From: Ignavibacterium sp.
GTDB taxonomy: Bacteria > Zixibacteria > MSB-5A5 > GN15 > PGXB01
Assembly: GCA_020724775.1 (NCBI GenBank)
Contig: DYGG01000027.1
Location: 1 to 43,592, forward strand
Length of the DNA: 43,592 nucleotides
Direction of reading: 5' to 3'
A program made the position numbers and the translations under genes. The notes beneath the pieces are model-generated. The model saw only the letters and a list, made by a program, of their open reading frames with translations, did not search any database and had not been told where the DNA came from. Position 1 is the first letter of the stretch. Every line of letters starts with the position of its first letter. Below are positions 41,887 through 43,592 of this stretch, piece after piece.

Positions 41887-42599
41887 AACTTGGTGCCGTT
41901 GGCGACCTTCTGTTCGGCTGTGATCTTCTCATCGCGGTCAATTCTTCCGTCGCGAATATGAAGCACTCGGTCCGCGTAAGTTGCGATATCCTGCTCGTGG
42001 GTTACGATTATTATGGTATTTCCGGCGCGATGCAATCGGGAGAAAAGTTGCATAATCTCCATTCCGGTTTTGGTATCGAGATTGCCGGTCGGTTCATCAG
42101 CCAACAACAGGGACGGCTCATTAACCAGCGCCCGTGCAATCGCCACCCGCTGGCGCTGCCCACCCGAGAGTTCGTTCGGCTTATGCAGCATCCGGTCAGA
42201 GAGGTCCACGATTGCAAGCGCCTTGCGCGCTTTTTCCAGCCGCTGCTCTCTGGGTGTGCCATTATATATAAGAGGCAACTCGACATTATGAAGCGCCGTA
42301 GCGCGCGGCATTAAATTGAAAGTCTGGAAGACAAATCCGATTTCCCGATTCCGAATGACCGCCAGTTCGTCATCGTCCAACTGGCTCACCTGTTTGCCGT
42401 TGAAATAATATTCGCCCTGGGTGGGAGTGTCCAGGCAACCGATGAGATTCATCAGAGTTGATTTGCCGGAACCGGAGGGACCCATTATTGCAACATAATC
42501 CCCCTTCTCGATCTTAATCGATACATCCTGAAGCGCATGGACTATAGCCGCGCCCATCTCGTAGGTCTTCCAGATATTTCTCGTTTCAATGAGAACCAT
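41883..42599 (-). CDS. MacB/LolD-type ABC transporter ATP-binding protein
   Basis: 238 residues, a complete ABC ATPase: Walker [13 protein letters not shown] (about 40-51), Q-loop region [22 protein letters not shown], signature [15 protein letters not shown] (about 142-156), Walker [13 protein letters not shown] and the H-loop IIIVTHEQD. The [16 protein letters not shown] sequence is typical of the LolD/MacB subfamily. It begins one base inside the adaptor stop (TAATG) and ends inside the permease 1 start, so adaptor, ATPase and permease 1 are translationally coupled. Confidence 0.95.
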   Translation of the reverse strand: MVLIETRNIWKTYEMGAAIVHALQDVSIKIEKGDYVAIMGPSGSGKSTLMNLIGCLDTPTQGEYYFNGKQVSQLDDDELAVIRNREIGFVFQTFNLMPRATALHNVELPLIYNGTPREQRLEKARKALAIVDLSDRMLHKPNELSGGQRQRVAIARALVNEPSLLLADEPTGNLDTKTGMEIMQLFSRLHRAGNTIIIVTHEQDIATYADRVLHIRDGRIDRDEKITAEQKVANGTKL

Positions 42600-43592
42600 T
42601 ATCTTAGCTCTCCCAGGGCAGTTTTCTTTTCTATTTCAACCGGGTCTCCGTTTTTGATACTTCTGAGGACTTTGAATGGTCCGGTTATGACCGTATCACT
42701 CTCAGTCAGTCCTGAAATTACCTCTATATTCTTCTGGTCCGCAATACCGGTTTCGACCGGAAGGAAGACCGCCTTCCCCTCCCGCAATACAAAAACCCCT
42801 TTAATATCTTTTGGCTTTTCTTCCTTCTTGGAACCGGTCGCGACCTGAGGAGTATCGGAGGAAGCATAAACCGCTTCTGTGCCGACTACCGGTTCGCTCT
42901 TAGATGCGACAACGCTTGAGTCAAGAACTTCCGGGGGGCGCATCACGATGGCGCCATATGCCACCGATAGAACCTGCTCCCGTTTATTGGTCAAAATATC
43001 GACTGAGGCCGACATACCGGGTCTGATATTCTCCTGGCTCCCCTTAAAGAGAACTTTGACCTTGAAATTGGTTGACTGGTCGGCGCCCATATTGCTCTTC
43101 ACGGCGGTATTGCCGATTTCCGTCACTTCACCCTCAAAAACGGAATCAGGGAAGGCATCGATTTCAATATGTGCCAGTTGCTTGTTCTGAATCTTGGTAA
43201 TCTCCGTTTCGTCAACATCGACTTCCGCTTCAAAAGCGTCGAGATTGGAGATAATCATGAGCGTCTTGCCCTGCGTGAAAGCCGTCTGTGCCTGCGCTAT
43301 TTCGCCCACTTCGACATCAAGGAAAGTCACTACGCCGTCCATAGGGGCGCGGATTTCGGTCTTGCGAAGATTATCCAGAGCTTTTTCGTAAAGAGCGTTG
43401 CCCTGTTTTGCCTGACTGGCCATCGCTTCATAATTGTACTTATAATTGAGATGGGCATACTCCGCATTCTTGAAAACGGTTTCAGAGGTCAATTTCCTTT
43501 CATAGAGTTGCTTCTGCCGCTCATACTCTTCTTCCGCCTGAAGATAATTGGCATGGGCAGCCTCTTTACGGGCATTGATTTCTTCCAGAGAG
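42599..43592 (-). CDS. MacA/HlyD-type membrane fusion protein (C-terminal part; N-terminus beyond window)
   Basis: 331 codons are visible; the reading frame stays open to the right edge, so the TTG at 43492 is not the start. The visible part opens in the alpha-helical hairpin ([25 protein letters not shown] and [23 protein letters not shown]). It continues into the lipoyl half-motif [23 protein letters not shown], then the beta-barrel domain ([21 protein letters not shown] ... FKVKVLFKG) and the membrane-proximal domain. A low-complexity Ser/Val/Lys insertion of about 50 residues ([20 protein letters not shown] ... KKEEKPKD) interrupts the latter. It should link the MacB permeases to an outer-membrane channel, which is not in the window. 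Confidence 0.9.
   Translation of the reverse strand, partial: SLEEINARKEAAHANYLQAEEEYERQKQLYERKLTSETVFKNAEYAHLNYKYNYEAMASQAKQGNALYEKALDNLRKTEIRAPMDGVVTFLDVEVGEIAQAQTAFTQGKTLMIISNLDAFEAEVDVDETEITKIQNKQLAHIEIDAFPDSVFEGEVTEIGNTAVKSNMGADQSTNFKVKVLFKGSQENIRPGMSASVDILTNKREQVLSVAYGAIVMRPPEVLDSSVVASKSEPVVGTEAVYASSDTPQVATGSKKEEKPKDIKGVFVLREGKAVFLPVETGIADQKNIEVISGLTESDTVITGPFKVLRSIKNGDPVEIEKKTALGELR

Overview
The window (roughly 50% GC, densely coding, short spacers) looks like a chromosomal segment of an uncultivated-type bacterium of the FCB superphylum. The best guess is a Zixibacteria- or KSB1-like lineage. This is inferred from GWxTD-domain proteins, DUF1573 proteins, large secreted proteins ending in a type-IX-like YPNP...GxYYYSVES sorting domain, and batteries of M16 peptidases. 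There are no rRNAs, tRNAs, CRISPR arrays, insertion sequences or phage genes, and no gene-free stretch longer than about 235 bases.

Layout. 1-3355 (minus): a threonine-catabolism operon, tdh - acetyl-CoA synthetase-like ligase - acyl carrier protein - kbl, with kbl cut by the window edge. 3500-6223 (minus): pckA-pfkA. 6421-8985 (plus): glycogen phosphorylase, divergent from pckA. 9110-15568 (plus): four M16 peptidase genes forming two active/inactive pairs. 15802-23752 (plus): three tandem, full-length paralogues of about 850-890 residues, secreted and with a type-IX-like C-terminus. 23753-26136 (minus): an MFS transporter and a GT-B glycosyltransferase. 26208-28191 (plus): KtrB/KtrA potassium uptake. 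28188-34712: a stand-alone CheW-like protein, a DUF72 protein, an M29 aminopeptidase, and a minus-strand run of M20 dipeptidase, atypical SDR, EamA permease and LOG protein. 34924-36495 (plus): two DUF1573 paralogues. 36571-43592 (minus): a MacAB-like ABC system (truncated adaptor, ATPase, two permeases) followed by two GWxTD proteins.

The most remarkable item is the second DUF1573 gene (35737-36495). Its frame is interrupted by a single TGA at 35938-35940, exactly where the upstream paralogue has the first Cys of a CxC motif. Coding continues in the same frame to a normal stop. A 7-bp stem-loop with a G at the first loop position starts 10 nt after the TGA and has its apical loop 17 nt after it. 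The simplest reading is a selenoprotein with a UxC motif (Sec-Gly-Cys) in an exported DUF1573 protein, which routine gene callers would split into two fragments. I do not recall this family being listed among bacterial selenoproteins, but that needs a literature and database check.

Other points worth attention: an acyl carrier protein and acetyl-CoA-synthetase-type ligase embedded between tdh and kbl; an SDR lacking the YxxxK catalytic pair; a phosphofructokinase with Gly/Lys at the two phosphoryl-donor positions; and an ABC exporter with two different permeases and one ATPase next to twin GWxTD genes.
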